DNA of 64,000 bases from Miscanthus floridulus. Taxonomy: Eukaryota > Streptophyta > Magnoliopsida > Poales > Poaceae. Below are positions 47,001-56,413 of this stretch, piece after piece. Position 1 is the stretch's first letter; every line of letters starts with the position of its first letter. The notes under the pieces are model-generated. The model ran no database searches. It had not been told where the DNA came from and worked only from the letters and a program-made list of their open reading frames with translations. Position numbers and translations under genes: made by a program. Where the stretch lies: assembly GCF_019320115.1 (NCBI RefSeq), contig NC_089587.1:102140166-102204165 (forward strand), in the 5' to 3' direction.

Positions 47001-47341
47001 TGGTTTAGACTAACCCCGAAATAACCAAGAAACTGATGAAGGAAGGCGGAAGCAGGAAGGCAAAGTCCGGCACAGACAAAGGAAACGAAGAGGACAATCT
47101 CACCAGGACCCAGAGCTAGAACCCGATGCTCGCCCAAAACTCTCCATTCAGCGATGACTTTGCTTTGGATCAAGCCGTCGCTAACGAGCTCACGCAGCTG
47201 GTCTTCGCTTGTTGTTGGAGTCGGCCAAACCTTCTGAGCAGCCCTCATGGCCACGAACTCCTGGTTTTCGATCAAAGAAAGGGATGACTCCTCGTCCACG
47301 AAGGTCGCCTAGGACTTGCTTGCGGTTTTCTTCTTTCCCAT
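44090..47341 (-). pseudogene. Antisense accessory gene of the gypsy element (putative gypsy-type transposon family)
   Basis: On the minus strand a spliced gene runs from ATG at 47341 (MGKKKTASKS, then TAG at 47311) to a TGA at 44090. The first large exon (46390-47341) holds PGEIVLFVSFVCAGLCLPAS, FLHQFLGYFGVSLNHLTPNA and KIKFFDYDLV. It resembles the domain Pfam calls putative gypsy-type transposon (PF04195). GTGAGT donors and pyrimidine-rich AG acceptors follow, for example the intron at about 46272-46384. Later exons are serine/proline-rich and then coiled-coil (ENERKLSSKVDALKANLDLL). A TAG near 45105 is a further break. Grande and RIRE2-like elements carry such reverse-oriented genes; function unknown. 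Confidence 0.75.
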
Positions 47342-49288
47342 GAACTGGTGGAAGCAAAAAAGGCACTAGGGAAGATGAAGCTAGGTTGATGGTGCTCGGG
47401 TGACAGCGATGATGACGGCGGCAGATTTCTGAAAGCTAGGGTTTAAAGGCAAGAGCTGGGCAGCAAGGGAAAGGAAGATAAAAGGTCTTTAAATAGATTT
47501 TTCAGTAATAAAAACGGCCCACAAGGCCCGTTAAAACACAGTGTGAGAACGCAACGGTCCATTTACCGACGCAGCTAAAACGACGGAGGGCACAAATCCA
47601 CACAACGGTACAAACCAACGGGCAGATTTTAGACTTATCCGTCCAACACCACGGCAGGGCTATCAGATCGCTACAAGAACAACTCGTCAAACCAAGAAGA
47701 AAGAAAGGGCTACCTCACAAGGAACAAAGGAACCCGGTTATTTAAGAAAGAACTTGGTAATCTTATGAACGAATAGGGATCACAACAGAAAAGTAAAACA
47801 CAACTCAGAAGATAAGATTCGTTCCATTACAAGTGGCTTCAAAAATAGAAGGTTACAAATCTTACAAGACCTAACGAACTCGGTACCACGAAAAGCAAAG
47901 TAGCAAAGAGGAACACAGACACGGCTAGGCTCTGGAACGACTACGTGTCCCGAATTGCTACTCGGAAGGATAAACTGCCATCAGCTACACTGTTTTCTTC
48001 AAAGGACGGAAGCAGTGCATCCAAGGCGGAAATCAGCAGCACGGCAGGGCAACATGGAGCAGAGAAGGCCGGTGGGCATCTGTCTACCCAAGACCGATGT
48101 GATGCTGGATATGGTGTTGATCTGCACCGGACAGTCTCAAGACAGGCGATGAGGATCAACCTAGAACTGTCAGATGAAGGAACGAAGCCCACATCACAAG
48201 ACTTCCTCCAACTACCGCCACGTACATCCTGGCACAATGCTGTCACGGGATTAGCCTACCTCTAATCCCTATCACAAGACTTCCTCCAACTCCGACAAGA
48301 CGCAAAGGAACTACAAAATATGCTCGGAGGCTGCTCTACTTCACAAACTACCATGTTCATGACCACGAAGGTTTAAACAGAATGTCCAATGGATGAAAAC
48401 AAGCACTCCGAGACAGTATTTATAGATCAAAGGAGCGGCACACATGGACTAGGAGTACTAACGAAATAAGCCTAACAAAGGACATAGTGAAAAAAGGACT
48501 CAATAATGGATGACTCAGGCGAGAGAGAACAGTACTCAAAGACAGGCATATTTGGAAGAATATACCAGCACAGTACAACCCGTGAACAAAAGGCATTTAC
48601 ACTCAACCACCACCATACAACTACCTCTGACAACAGCAGACTATCAAAGAATACGCCAAGACCTCGCATCCGAGTTCTTCCGGAACAAAACAACAAGGAT
48701 ATACGCTCGGAGGCTGCATGCTGCGAAACTACTCGGATGACGGTTTAATCCAAGACTAAAGGGCTGCTTCGAAAAAATGCCGCAAAACTACTCAAATGAT
48801 GACATAACCCAACTCTCAGGAACTACTTTAGAACATAAATTTTCAAACAACATAAAGATTCAAGACCCTCTAACTTTTTTGTTCCAAATAGCAAGAGGCT
48901 CGGGGGCTACACTCAGTGAGTGCCCTTTTTCTTCGAAAAAGCGCACGTCACCAAAAGACTTCCTCAACGCAGACCACTTCAAGACATTACGACAAAAAGA
49001 ACCCGGAACGAGCCATATTCGAGTTCTTTTTTATAAAACTTCAACGAACAAACAGAGCAACTTCAAGACAAGATCCTCCAGCTACTTATTCCAAATAGCA
49101 AGAGGCTCGGGGGCTACAACCAGATGGACATACTTTTTCTTCAAAAAAGCACTCACCACTCGAAGGTCCCAAGAAGCGCTATAAGGTTTCACTCCAGAAA
49201 GCACTCGGATGACGTTTGTTACTACTCATCAAGACCTGAAAAAGTAAAACGAGACTTTCAGAGCTCAACCATGAAGTGCTCGGGGGCT
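47342..49288 (+). other. Non-coding 3' region of the gypsy element
   Basis: No conserved protein is seen. The purine-rich module AAGAGGCTCGGGGGCTAC occurs at about 48892 and 49099 (and earlier at 43677). The likely true polypurine tract GTGCTCGGGGGCT lies directly before the 3' LTR. Confidence 0.65.
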
Positions 49289-49686
49289 TATCGATACGGG
49301 ACCCACAGGATACCCCACAAAGGAGAGAGAAGATCTAGTCTAACTAGGATTCTTCCCTTGTAATCCTAGTAGTAGTACTATTCAGTAATCCTACTAGTAA
49401 CTCTCATTATAAACCGACTAGGACTCTGGCCTCCTGACTATATAAAGGAGGGCAGGGCTCCTGGACGAAAGGGATGACAATTGTACAACACAACATATCA
49501 CAATCAATCCAACGCAAAGGCTAACGCCGACTGGACGTAGGGTTATTACTCGATCTACGATCGAGGGCCTAAACCAGGATAAATTGACTGTCTCTTGCGT
49601 TCACCGTCGAGTTCTGCATACGTCAAAACCCGAACATACTGTCCCGGGGATCCCCGGGGCAGGCTATCGGTAGTAAAACATCGACA
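49289..49686 (+). repeat. 3' LTR of the gypsy element
   Basis: This is the 398-bp repeat. It begins TATCGATACGGG like the 5' copy and has the palindrome CCCGGGGATCCCCGGG at 49643-49658. Confidence 0.92.
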
Positions 49687-49691
49687 GTGGC

Positions 49692-51308
49692 ATATACAAG
49701 GAGAAAATATACACAGATGGTACTGTCAGGTATGGATTTTTGACAACTACAGGGGAACCTAGTAGTACTGATGAGGCTCTAGCTGATAGTAATTGGAAAA
49801 ATGCAATGGATCTTGAGTACAATGCCTTAATGAAGAATAAAACTTGGCACCTTGTTCCACCTCAAAAGGGTAGAAATATTATTGGTTGCAAATGGGTATA
49901 CAGAATAAAGAGAAAATCTGATGGTAGCTTGGATAGATATAAAGCTCGATTGGTAGCAAAGGGTTTTAAGCAGAGATATGGAATAGATTATGAGGAAACT
50001 TTCAGTCCTGTTGTTAAAGCTGCTACTATTCGTATTATTCTGTCTCTTGCTGTTTCTCGAGGATGGACTCTCAGACAACTTGATGTACAAAATGCTTTTC
50101 TCCATGGCAATCTTGAAGAAGAGGTATATATGCAACAACCACCTGGTTTTGAAGATCCTTCAAGACCAAACTTTATTTGTCGCCTAGATAAAGCCTTATA
50201 TGGTCTGAAACAGGCGCCCAGAGCATGGTACTCTAGACTAAGTGCTAAATTGATATCACTCGGTTTTCAATCTTCAAAGGCTGATACCTCTTTGTTCTTT
50301 TATCGCAAGAATGATGTTAGCATGTATCTCCTTGTTTATGTTGATGATATTATTATAGCCAGCTCTACACCACATGCTACCACAGTGTTACTTCAAGATT
50401 TGCAGGGGGAATTTGCTCTAAAGGATCTGGGAGATCTGCATTATTTTCTCGGTATAGAAGTTGCCAAGGTGCGAGATGGCATTGTTCTCACTCAAAGCAA
50501 ATATGCTTCTGATCTTCTAAAAAGAGTTGGTATGTCAGATTGCAAGCCTGTTAATACTCCATTATCCACTAGTGAAAAATTATCATTACATGAAGGATCA
50601 TTGTTGGGACCGGATGATACATCACGGTATAGAAGCATTGTTGGTGCTCTTCAATATCTAACCCTCACTAGACCTGATATAGCCTTTTCTGTTAATAAAG
50701 TCTGTCAATTTCTTCATGCACCTACCACAGTACATTGGGCAGCAGTTAAAAGAATATTACGGTACTTGAAGCAATGCACAGAATTGGGCTTGAAAATACA
50801 GAAGTCTCCTTCGACTTTGGTGAGTGCATTTTCAGATACAGACTGGGCTGGCAGTGTTGATGACAGAAGGTCTACAGGAGGGTTTGCTGTGTTCTTGGGT
50901 TCTAATCTTGTATCATGGAGTGCAAGAAAACAGGCTACTGTCTCAAGATCTAGTACAGAATCAGAATATAAAGCAATTGCTAATGCTACTGCAGAAGTTA
51001 TGTGGATACAAACTTTACTGCGTGAATTGGGTATTCCTAGTCCAAAGGCAGCAAGACTTTGGTGTGATAATATTGGTGCAAAGTACTTGTCTGCTAATCC
51101 TGTTTTCCATGCCAGAACAAAACATATTGAAGTTGACTATCATTTTGTCAGAGAAAGAGTTGCTCGAAAATTACTAGAGATTGAATTTGTTTCATCAGGA
51201 GATCAAATTGCAGATGGCTTTACAAAGGCCTTGTCTGTTCGGCTGTTAGAAAATTTCAAAGTCAATCTGAACCTAGAGCGGTTAAGATTGAGGGAGGCTG
51301 TTAGATAG
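49692..51308 (+). pseudogene. Copia reverse transcriptase and RNase H (3' part of gag-pol)
   Basis: The frame continues the copia gag-pol after the gypsy insertion and is open to 51308. RT blocks are [69 protein letters not shown] and [10 protein letters not shown] (near 50340). RNase H has [50 protein letters not shown] and [16 protein letters not shown]. The gene ends [14 protein letters not shown] and its stop codon lies seven bases inside the 3' LTR. All catalytic residues seem intact, but the frame lacks its 5' half on one transcript. Confidence 0.93.
51288..51298 (+). other. Polypurine tract of the copia element
   Basis: ATTGAGGGAGGC directly precedes the 3' LTR and overlaps the last codons of pol. 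Confidence 0.75.
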
Positions 51309-51560
51309 AAAGGTTAGATGCATGTGTATTTACCTTACCATATTGTGCCAAAGCCAAGAGATCTAGATTGTCTATATATAGGAATAGATCATCTATGTAT
51401 GGAAGGTTTATATTCAGAAAAGATCTCTTGGCTTAGCCCTCAAGTTGTAACGCCTATATGTAACTGCCACATGCGGGGCTATTCAATTCAATCAACACGC
51501 AACCATCGCACGACCCAGATAGGGCGTCGGTGTTCTCCTCCGCTCCTCTGAACTTTCACA
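51299..51560 (+). repeat. 3' LTR of the copia element
   Basis: The 262-bp repeat differs from the 5' copy at two positions (an A/G at about 51401 and a G/A at about 51423), both transitions. Confidence 0.92.
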
Positions 51561-51683
51561 CTTATTCCATCCTTGACACATAGATTCACTTGCTACTAGA
51601 TCAAGCAACTTCAATCTTAAGCCACCCACAGCGCCTGCAAGGCCGCAACAGCAGCAGCCGCAGCCGCAGGTGCATGGCTGGCG

Positions 51684-53863
51684 TCAGGCCTTGTAGAGCA
51701 TGCCGATCTCGACGCGCTGCATGGCTTCTACCCGCTGACGAAGCCGAGCAGCACGCGGTCGAAGAAGCCCGTGTCCCTGCCCACGTGGAACCTCGTCTTG
51801 CCCCTGACGTGCACCACCCCGGCCGCGCGCGCCTCCTCCTCGACCTCCGCCGCGGAGGACGCCGTCTCCCGCTCGATGTGCTCGCGCACCGCCCGCACCA
51901 CCTGCCCCGCGAGGTCGTCCCCCTCCTGCTCCTCGCGGATCGTGCAGCCGTACACCTCGCGGGGACCGAACCGCCGGACCGCGATGCGGCTCTTGGCGTC
52001 CACCTTGGCCACCAGCAGGTAGCGGAGCGTCACGAAGACGGTGACCCTGTGCAGCGACCGCATGTTTCTGATGTAGTGCGCCAGCACCAGGGTGAGCCAC
52101 CGCCACTCCTGCATGTTGCTGTAGAAGAAGCAGAGCCCCGGGACGCGGCGCACGTCGGGCCCGGCCAGCAGCTCGCCCAGCCGCTCCAGGGTCACCTTGT
52201 TGGCCATCTCGTACTCCGCCTTGCGCTGCCGGCCGTATTACCGGGTGAACATGACGAGCGCCAGCACGAGCGAGATGGCGAAGGGCAGCCAGCCGCCCTT
52301 CATGATCTTGGTGCACACCGCGCTCACGTAGGTGCCCTCAAGGATGAGGAAGGGCACGAAGTAGAGCGCCACCAGCAGCACGTGCGTGCCCCAGATGATG
52401 AGCATCACCAGCGTGAGCAGGATGGTGGTGATGAGCATGACGAGGATGACCACCACGCCGAACGCGTTGCCGATGTCCTTGCCGTCGCCGAAGCCGACGA
52501 TGGCGCCCACGCACAGCAGCATCAGCAGGTAGTTGGTCTCCGGGGAGTAAACCTCACCTTCCTTGTCCCCGGAGGTGTGCACCACCCGGACGCGCGGGAA
52601 GTAGTCCAGCGCCACCGACTGCTTGACCACGGAGAAGGTGGCGGAGATGAGCGACTGGCTGGCCACGATCGCCGCCAGCGTCGCGATGACGAACATGGGC
52701 CAGTACACGGGGCGCGGCACGAACTTGTAGAACCCGTCGCCGAAGTCGTCCACGTGGTTGATCAGGTACGCCGTCTGCCCGGCGTACGTGAGCACCAGCG
52801 ACGGGTACATGCTGGACAGGAACGCGATCTGGATGGACCGCTTGCTGAAGTGCCCGAGGTCGGCGAACATGGCCTCGGCGCCCGTGATGCACAGCACGGC
52901 GCCGCCGAGCAGCTGCCAGCCCCGCTTCTGGTTGGTCACGAAGAAGTGGACGATGTAGTGCGGCGACATGGCCTTGAAGATGCCCGGGTAGTAGCTCAAG
53001 ATGCTGTAGACGCCGATGATCGGGGTGGTGAACGTCCACGCCGCCATGATCGGCGAGAACATGAAGCTCACCTTGGACGTGCCGTACTTTTGCAGCAGGA
53101 ACATACCGATCAGGATTCCCGCGGACAGAGCCTTGACAGTCGCTGCAAAAACAAAACGCCACAGGCCATGGCCATACATGATTGATCAGCTCAATTGATC
53201 CCCTATCCCATTCCCTGAATCAAATCGATCGTCCGCTCACGTACGTTTGCTGACAGACGGGAAAGGCCCTCTTAGTCCGTCAATAGCTGACAGGACTGAG
53301 ATGGCCGGCGTGAGGATGCCGTCTCCGATGAGCATGCACATGCCCAGGATCGCCGTGAGCAGCAGCAACCTTCGCGCCGTAATGCTCCGCTCGATGAACC
53401 TTCTCAGCTTGCTGGGCCTCCCGGCCACGACGGGTCGAGCCGGGACCTGCAGGCCCTGCTCCTCCTCGGTGTATATCTTCTTGGACGGGAGGATATGCCG
53501 ATGTTGGCGTGCTGGCACAGCAGGGAGTACATGGCAAATGTGCCGCCTGCAGCGAAACAGATCGAAACACCCTGGTCGCAGTTAGAAACGGCTGGTTTTT
53601 CATCGGATTTAGTTTGGGATGGCCGTGTCCATCACCTTCGCCGTGGTCGTCGGCGTTGAGGGCGATGCAGATGTACTTGACGACGCCGATCAGTGTCAGG
53701 GTCCAGAACATGATGCTGTAGATTCCCAGGTAGTCCTCTTCGGTTGGGTTTGTCAGGTTCATGGAAGGGTAGACGTAGAGGGGGGAGGTGACAAAGCTAG
53801 GTCACCGAATACGACGCCCAGAGTCTTGTAGGCAAGGAGCAGGTCTTTGTAGAATCCCTTCTG
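51684..53863 (-). pseudogene. HAK/KUP/KT potassium transporter pseudogene
   Basis: Three exons can be placed at 53636-53863, 53245-53546 and 51684-53142, with GT-AG introns. They cover KGFYKDLLLAYKTLGVVFGD, LTLIGVVKYICIALNADD, GTFAMYSLLCQHANI, DGILTPAISVLSAIDGL, then many membrane segments and the cytosolic tail ending VEIGMLYKA. The family moves K+ across membranes. Lesions: a 5-bp insertion at 53793-53797, a 2-bp AT duplication at 53493-53496, a TAA at 52238-52240 (after ALVMFTR), and a one-base loss before 51730 that puts a TAG there. The N-terminal exon is not found; the acceptor at 53864 points to a missing upstream exon. GC-rich codons contrast with the surrounding TEs. Confidence 0.9.
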
Positions 53864-53870
53864 CTGCTCA

Positions 53871-54611
53871 GAAGAAGAGTAGAATGTTGGCGTGAGTTCA
53901 CTACACCGGTACATACAAACCCTTTGGAACACGGTGTATAACTGTATATATACGAAAACAAATGTAAAATATAGAGTAAACCCCCCAAAATGCACATACA
54001 AATTATTTATCTATGCTATTATTATGAAAGATAACTTGAAGTAATTTATAAATTCGCATCAAAATTACTCATCTATGCAATCATCAATAATAACCCTAGT
54101 AGCTCCTAAGCTGCATCAAAATTGCCCACCTCTCTGCCATGACGAAATGAATAACACAAAGTACTTGCACATGATTTTTCACAATGCTCGCGTAAACGAC
54201 CATTTAGCCAATTGGAACACCGTTTAAACACTGCATTGATTGTTAACATTTACAAACATTGTTTCGGTCAATCACTTCAGTCAATATTGCAAAACAAACT
54301 CAGAGTATATATGCATGTAGGAAACAATGAACATAACGATTTTCATAAGATAGCGATCACGAAAGATATTGGCTCCACATATATCTATTTTCAATTATCA
54401 TACACAGAGTGATGGACATATTGATTCTCACAACTAGATAAATACATATAGATATATAGAAAGATATATTGCAACCTTCGCACCGTAATATATCAACAAT
54501 ATATATAGATATATAGAAAGATAGAGAGAGATACAGATATAGCTACAGATATAGAGGTATACACGTGTAGGCGCGTTGGTTGACTGGCCAGGCCAGGCAC
54601 GGCATAGTGCG

Positions 54612-54615
<4 letters not shown>
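53871..54615. other. Non-coding DNA upstream of the HAK pseudogene
   Basis: No N-terminal HAK exon is recognised. The stretch is AT-rich. From 54440 to 54560 it contains short repeats of AGATATATAGAAAGATA. Confidence 0.55.

Positions 54616-54696
<81 letters not shown>
54616..54696. repeat. (TA)n microsatellite, about 80 bp
   Basis: An uninterrupted run of about 40 TA dinucleotides. It borders an element with inverted ends, and a shorter (TA)n lies at 55441-55460 on the other side. Confidence 0.95.
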
Positions 54697-54699
<3 letters not shown>

Positions 54700-55428
54700 C
54701 TGGGTGTAATCTGTGTACAGAATGCACCCAGGTCAACTGACACGCTTTGTCTGGGCAACTGGCCCAACTAACCTACTAATCAGGCGCGGGCCACACACCT
54801 CTACCCTCTCCCAAGCCAACACCGCCCCACCAGGCAGCGAGGCAGGCACACAGCGAGCGTGCGAACGAGTTGCAATTTGTGTACGACGGAAGTTACAATC
54901 GGTTGAAAGGATGAGTTGCGAATTGTGTACGGCTGAAGATGCAATCAGCTGACGGGCTGAGTTGGAACTGGTATACAAACGGAGCTGCAACCAGCCGTCC
55001 AGGACAGTAGCAACTAGCCTACCCAACCGGAATGCAACTGGTCTACCACTAAGGTTGCAATTTGTGTACGACGGAAGTTGCAATCGGTTGAAGGGATGAG
55101 TTGCAATTTGTGTACGACTGAAGATGCAATCGGCTGACGGGCTGAGTTGGAACAGGTATACAAACGGAGCTGCAACCAGCCGTCCAAGGCAGTTGCAACT
55201 GGCCTATCCAACCGGAATGCAACTAGCTTACCACCAAGGTTGCAATTTGTGTACAACGGAAGTTGCAATCAGTTGAAGGGATGAGTTGCGGCTGAGGGGC
55301 GGCACCCGGGGCCTGTACAGGCACGCGGGGTCTCAGGAGATACAGGCGCGCGGGTCAACCGGGTCAGACTCCGCGCCGGTACGGCTCGCGGTCGGGTGCA
55401 TTAGCTATACAGAATACACCCATGTGCA
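54695..55428. mobile_element. Element with terminal inverted repeats inside a (TA)n tract
   Basis: The left end ACACCTGGGTGTAATCTGT pairs with the complement of the right end, whose reverse reads GCACATGGGTGTATTCTGT. Both lie next to (TA)n. The rice MITE family Micron is known to sit in (TA)n, so a similar preference is possible. The left end also forms a hairpin by itself (CCTGGGTG...CACCCAGG, 54699-54732). The interior is made of 185-bp tandem repeats and codes for nothing recognisable. Confidence 0.55.
54871..55290. repeat. Tandem repeats of about 185 bp, 2.3 copies
   Basis: Units begin TTGCAATTTGTGTACGACGG at 54871 and 55055, and with small changes at 55240. Within each unit the shorter motif ATGCAATCGGcTGA / GTTGCAATCGGTTGA also recurs. 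No coding potential is seen. Confidence 0.85.
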
Positions 55429-55440
55429 TTTTAGCCTCGT

Positions 55441-55741
55441 TATATATATATATATATATACTAGCTACAAAATAATTTATTATGTAGCCACTTTGAGTTA
55501 CGATAATTACTATGTTAATTTATAAGATTATAGTAACTCCTTACTAAGTGGTTTACTAGGTGGTAATTTACTATATTATCGATATATATATATATAGGGA
55601 GTTACTATATTCGGTAGCCAGCTACAAAATAAGTTATTCTGTAGCCACCTCCATTTACGATAATTTTATATACTAATTTACGATAATGTTAATACATATT
55701 TACGATAGTTGGGTTACTATAACACATGAGGGTATTTATCA
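55441..55741. other. AT-rich spacer with a diverged duplication
   Basis: Two related blocks, 55461-55540 and 55620-55700, share AGCTACAAAATAA, TATGTAGCCAC / CTGTAGCCAC and TTACGATAATT. They are separated by a second (TA)n at about 55582-55597. No gene is seen. Confidence 0.45.
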
Positions 55742-56040
55742 CACTACTAGAATGAACGAGTTTCCCTTGGGCCTAGAATCCTAGGGAAAGGCCGGAAAAC
55801 GATAGGGAAGTAGTTTCCCTAGAGTATTTGGTAGGGAAAGACTCCTAGGGAGTGCGGCGACGGGAAAGATAGATGTGCCCTACCGTTTATGTGGAAACCA
55901 TAGGGAAACAGTCTTTCCCTAGGAAATTACATCCCTAGGTAAAGTACCTAAGATGGCCCTGATAAAACTTACGTGGAAAGGTGATTACCCTACAGAAAAC
56001 TTTCCCTAGGAATTTGAACTGTAGGGAAACCAGCTGACCC
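55742..56040. repeat. Terminal and subterminal repeats of the CACTA element
   Basis: At least ten copies of TTTCCCTA / TAGGGAAA lie in both orientations after the CACTAC terminus. In En/Spm these motifs bind the transposon-encoded protein. Confidence 0.8.
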
Positions 56041-56413
56041 AAGCACAACATTCAAATTCAAATCATGAATACATAATTCATATTTGAATTCAAATATTAT
56101 TACGAAATTATTTATAATCCAGATTCACACACATGAATAGGAACTTAAGAACTGATTTAATTAAAGGCCAAATCTATGGAACCGAACATTTAGAGTTATA
56201 TCATCATAAGACAATTATAGGTCTGTTAATATAAAGCCTAGTAGACATGCCTACTTAGCTTCTAAAAGATATCTCCTCCATCAGGTGCTGACCTAACTAT
56301 TACTTAAACAAAATAAGCAACAACAGTTGCCTACTTAGCTTGCAAAAGTCTATCTCCTCCATCAGGTGTTAGACCTAACTATTACTTAGCTGCAGCACAT
56401 AGTTCGATGACAA
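56041..56413. other. Non-coding stretch with a near-direct duplication
   Basis: CTACTTAGCTTCTAAAAGAT and the related CTACTTAGCTTGCAAAAGTC begin two copies of about 60 bp (about 56251 and 56330), each ending CCTAACTATTACTTA. No gene is seen; it is the 3' side of the accessory transposon gene. Confidence 0.5.

Larger units (their letters stand above)
36397..49686 (+). mobile_element. Tat-type gypsy (Ty3) retrotransposon with antisense gene
   Basis: The 13.29-kb element has 398-bp LTRs, and a perfect TSD GTGGC at 36392-36396 and 49687-49691. The LTRs differ at nine positions by eye (97.7%), all transitions. Both LTRs start TATCGATACGGG rather than TG and end CATCGACA. The order is LTR, primer site, gag, protease, RT, RNase H, integrase, 109-bp tandem repeats, an antisense gene, a long spacer, LTR. 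This layout fits the Tat lineage (Grande/RIRE2 type). Stops and frameshifts inactivate gag-pol. Confidence 0.93.
33310..51560 (+). mobile_element. Ale/Retrofit-type copia retrotransposon split by a gypsy element
   Basis: Two 262-bp LTRs start TGTTAGATAGAAAGG and end GAACTTTCACA, with a perfect TSD CTTAT at 33305-33309 and 51561-51565. The LTRs differ at only two positions by eye (99.2%). The element's own length is about 4.96 kb once the gypsy insert and one TSD are discounted. It encodes Gag, protease, integrase, RT and RNase H in one reading frame. The short LTRs and gag sequence fit the Ale lineage (Retrofit/Hopscotch type). Five in-frame stops and the 13.3-kb insertion inactivate it. It ends about 120 bp downstream of the HAK pseudogene. 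Confidence 0.93.

Noticed and set aside
51590..53185. A 531-codon open frame on the plus strand
   Set aside because: It lies antisense to the HAK exons. It is an arginine/histidine-rich by-product of GC-rich codons, with no domain.
53871..54001. Frame upstream of the HAK exon as the missing N-terminus
   Set aside because: The residues (FGGFTLYFTFVFVYIQLY) do not resemble a HAK N-terminus. A splice acceptor at 53864 suggests that this is intron.
54434..54771. Open frames made of repeated tyrosine-isoleucine
   Set aside because: They are translations of the (TA)n microsatellite and are not genes.
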